DNA from: Nitrospirae bacterium CG1_02_44_142 | GTDB lineage: Bacteria > Nitrospirota > Thermodesulfovibrionia > Thermodesulfovibrionales > UBA1546 | DNA length: 7,229 nt | Assembly (NCBI GenBank): GCA_001871685.1 | Contig: MNVK01000024.1 | Location: 1 to 7,229 of the forward strand | Direction of reading: 5' to 3' | Part shown: positions 6,289 to 7,229 of the stretch, one piece after another | Position numbering within the stretch: the first letter of the stretch is position 1 | Layout of the letters: each line of letters starts with the position of its first letter | Program-made: the position numbers and the translations under genes | Notes under the pieces: generated by a model | Database searches by the model: none | Seen by the model: only the letters and a program-made list of their open reading frames with translations | What the model was told of the DNA's origin: nothing

Positions 6289-6938
6289 GTCTTACACTTA
6301 CAGTATCTGATATCTGGAAGAGCTATAAAGGAATTCCTGTACTTAAAGGCTGCTCATTTTCTTTTGACGCCGGCGCCACATACGCGGTTATGGGAGCAAA
6401 CGGCTCAGGTAAGTCCACTTTTCTGAGGATATGCGCCCTCATTGAAAATCCTGCTAAAGGGGAGGTCCATTATTTCTACAACAGCAGCGCTGTGAAAAAC
6501 GATATAGAACTCAGACGCAGGGTAACTCTTGTCCTTCCCGGAATAGGCATATTCAATACAACGGCGTTAAGCAATGTAACTTACGGCCTTAAAATACGGG
6601 GCATAAAAAAGTCAGAGGCAATAAAGAGGGCGTCTGAGGCGCTTGAATTCGTGGGCCTCTTTCAAAAGAGAAATCAAAATGCCCTCACCCTTTCAAGCGG
6701 CGAGGCGCAAAGGCTCGGTATTGCGAGGGCTGTGGTTATAGAGCCGGAGATACTTTTCCTTGATGAGCCTACATCATCCATTGATGAAAAAAATACAGAG
6801 ATAGTGGAAGACATAATATTTAAGATGAAACAGCAGAGGGGGACAACAATTATATTAACAACGCATGATAACTCACAGGCAGAAAGGCTGGCTGAAAAGA
6901 CATTGTTTATACGCGAAGGATGTTTTATATCCAGATGA
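6285..6938 (+). CDS. tupC: Tungstate ABC transporter, ATP-binding subunit
   Basis: The 217-residue ATPase powers the importer from the cytoplasmic face of TupB. Visible motifs are Walker A GANGSGKST (37-45), signature LSSGE (136-140; a variant of LSGGQ/LSGGE keeping the key Ser and Gly), Walker B ILFLDEP (156-162, catalytic E161), D-loop SSID (164-167), and switch His194 in TTHD. The Q-loop is unusual. Where the family normally has a glutamine after the strand VTLVF, this protein reads VTLVLPGIGIFNTTALSNV (80-98), so proline 85 stands at the usual Gln position. The subunit is also short, ending soon after the H-loop with no C-terminal regulatory domain. The ATG overlaps the tupB stop (ATGA), indicating coupled translation. 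It is the last gene of the operon. Its identity as TupC rests on gene order plus motifs. Confidence 0.92.
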   Translation: MSLTLTVSDIWKSYKGIPVLKGCSFSFDAGATYAVMGANGSGKSTFLRICALIENPAKGEVHYFYNSSAVKNDIELRRRVTLVLPGIGIFNTTALSNVTYGLKIRGIKKSEAIKRASEALEFVGLFQKRNQNALTLSSGEAQRLGIARAVVIEPEILFLDEPTSSIDEKNTEIVEDIIFKMKQQRGTTIILTTHDNSQAERLAEKTLFIREGCFISR

Positions 6939-6967
6939 CATAGGCTTCGGGCGCCTAAGACCTCTTG

Positions 6968-6988
6968 CATCTATTAAATTCCTCCTTT
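6968..6988 (-). promoter_or_regulatory. Strong antisense ribosome-binding site plus ATG, no clear gene
   Basis: On the minus strand AAAGGAGG (complement of 6981-6988) is followed after 10 nt by ATG (6970-6968). The frame is open for 98 codons but runs antisense through tupC. Only about 10 codons (MQEVLGARSL) lie outside tupC, and the rest has no recognisable protein character. This may be the leftover start of a lost gene, perhaps connected with the adjacent palindrome, or chance. Confidence 0.25.
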
Positions 6989-6997
6989 CAATGTAAA

Positions 6998-7038
6998 CCC
7001 TATTAGAAATTCCAGCAGGGCATTATTTCTAACGGGGG
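6998..7038. repeat. Imperfect palindrome in the tupC-cytochrome intergenic region
   Basis: TTAGAAAT (7003-7010) pairs perfectly with ATTTCTAA (7025-7032) across a 14-nt loop. After one mismatch the arms extend with CCCT (6998-7001) against GGGG (7034-7037). It lacks a T-tract and is not a terminator by itself. It resembles dispersed REP-like palindromes. The rest of 6939-7092 shows no convincing gene; AT-rich sequence 7060-7090 could be degenerate insertion-sequence debris but cannot be assigned. Confidence 0.5.
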
Positions 7039-7090
7039 AAAGCAGATTACAGCCTTTATACTTCAGAATGTCCTATTTTACGATACGGAT

Positions 7091-7119
7091 AAAAAAGGCG
7101 GGGCTATGCCCCGCCTTTT
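7091..7119. terminator. Bidirectional rho-independent terminator
   Basis: An 8-bp perfect GC-rich stem (GGCGGGGC 7097-7104, loop TAT, GCCCCGCC 7108-7115) is flanked by A6 at 7091-7096 and T4 at 7116-7119. Read on the minus strand it ends in six U residues, an excellent terminator lying 22 nt past the stop of the cytochrome gene. On the plus strand the U-tract is shorter and tupC ends about 150 nt earlier, so stopping the tup operon here is possible but less certain. Confidence 0.88.
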
Positions 7120-7141
7120 AATGCATGTCCCGGAGTTCTTT

Positions 7142-7229
7142 TTAATGTGCTCCGCCGAGTTTCTTTAGTGTCTCCATCCCTGTTCCAAATGGTCCTGCCT
7201 TTGGAATATTTTCTCCGTGGCAATCGGTA
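7142..7229 (-). CDS. Probable c-type cytochrome, C-terminal end (cut by window edge)
   Basis: The minus strand from 7229 encodes 28 complete residues ending at TAA (7144-7142): TDCHGENIPKAGPFGTGMET, then LKKLGGAH. TDCHG fits the second half of a CxxCH haem-attachment motif. The codon before Thr ends in T inside the window, consistent with TGT for Cys (CTDCH). Such a motif close to the C-terminus fits a small or multihaem periplasmic cytochrome c. Number of haems, partners and full length lie outside the window. The other frames of this stretch have no comparable motif, and the frame ends just before a strong terminator, which supports the reading. Confidence 0.6.
   Translation of the reverse strand, partial: TDCHGENIPKAGPFGTGMETLKKLGGAH

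Noticed and set aside
6939..6957. AGGC/GCCT pairing just after tupC as a terminator
   Set aside because: The stem is only about 4 bp and has no following T-tract.

Overview
The window reads as ordinary chromosome from a Gram-negative, probably anaerobic bacterium. It encodes a secreted TPR protein with a Sec signal peptide, a probable c-type cytochrome, and a tungstate uptake system. The style of the TPR protein and of the dispersed palindromes resembles Nitrospirota (Thermodesulfovibrionia-like) or Desulfobacterota genomes. That placement is an inference from recalled family resemblance, not a search result. Base composition looks moderate (low-to-mid 40s % GC by eye) and broadly even.

Left half, minus strand (read right to left). 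A short secreted or membrane-anchored ORF (2500-2402) is translationally coupled to a six-TPR secreted protein (2394-1222). After a roughly 110-bp gap come a nucleotidyltransferase-fold protein (1113-169) and, 4 nt further on, the start of the GTPase gene obg, cut by the window edge at position 1. The nucleotidyltransferase has its own near-consensus sigma70 promoter. Three copies of a 9-bp word (TGTAGTTAA) surround that promoter, and its predicted start point would give an almost leaderless mRNA. Obg appears to depend on this promoter.

Right half, plus strand. glyS (glycyl-tRNA synthetase beta subunit, 2599-4692) is followed after 31 nt by tupA, tupB and tupC (4724-6938). These encode the periplasmic binding protein, permease and ATPase of a tungstate ABC importer, and they are joined by GTGA and ATGA stop/start overlaps. 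glyS and the small-ORF/TPR operon diverge from promoters whose -35 boxes overlap in one 7-bp sequence, TTGTCAA. glyQ is not next to glyS.

Right end. Between tupC and a convergent minus-strand gene (the last 28 residues of a probable c-type cytochrome) lie an imperfect palindrome, an unused-looking antisense ribosome-binding site, and a strong hairpin that probably terminates the cytochrome gene and possibly the tup operon.

The strongest oddities are: (1) an extra block of about 13-14 codons in tupA that coincides with a 12-bp-stem DNA palindrome, as if a small repeat had inserted in frame; (2) the operator-like repeats and leaderless start of the nucleotidyltransferase that sits ahead of obg; (3) loss of the Q-loop glutamine in TupC. 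I see no CRISPR array, tRNA, rRNA or intact mobile element.
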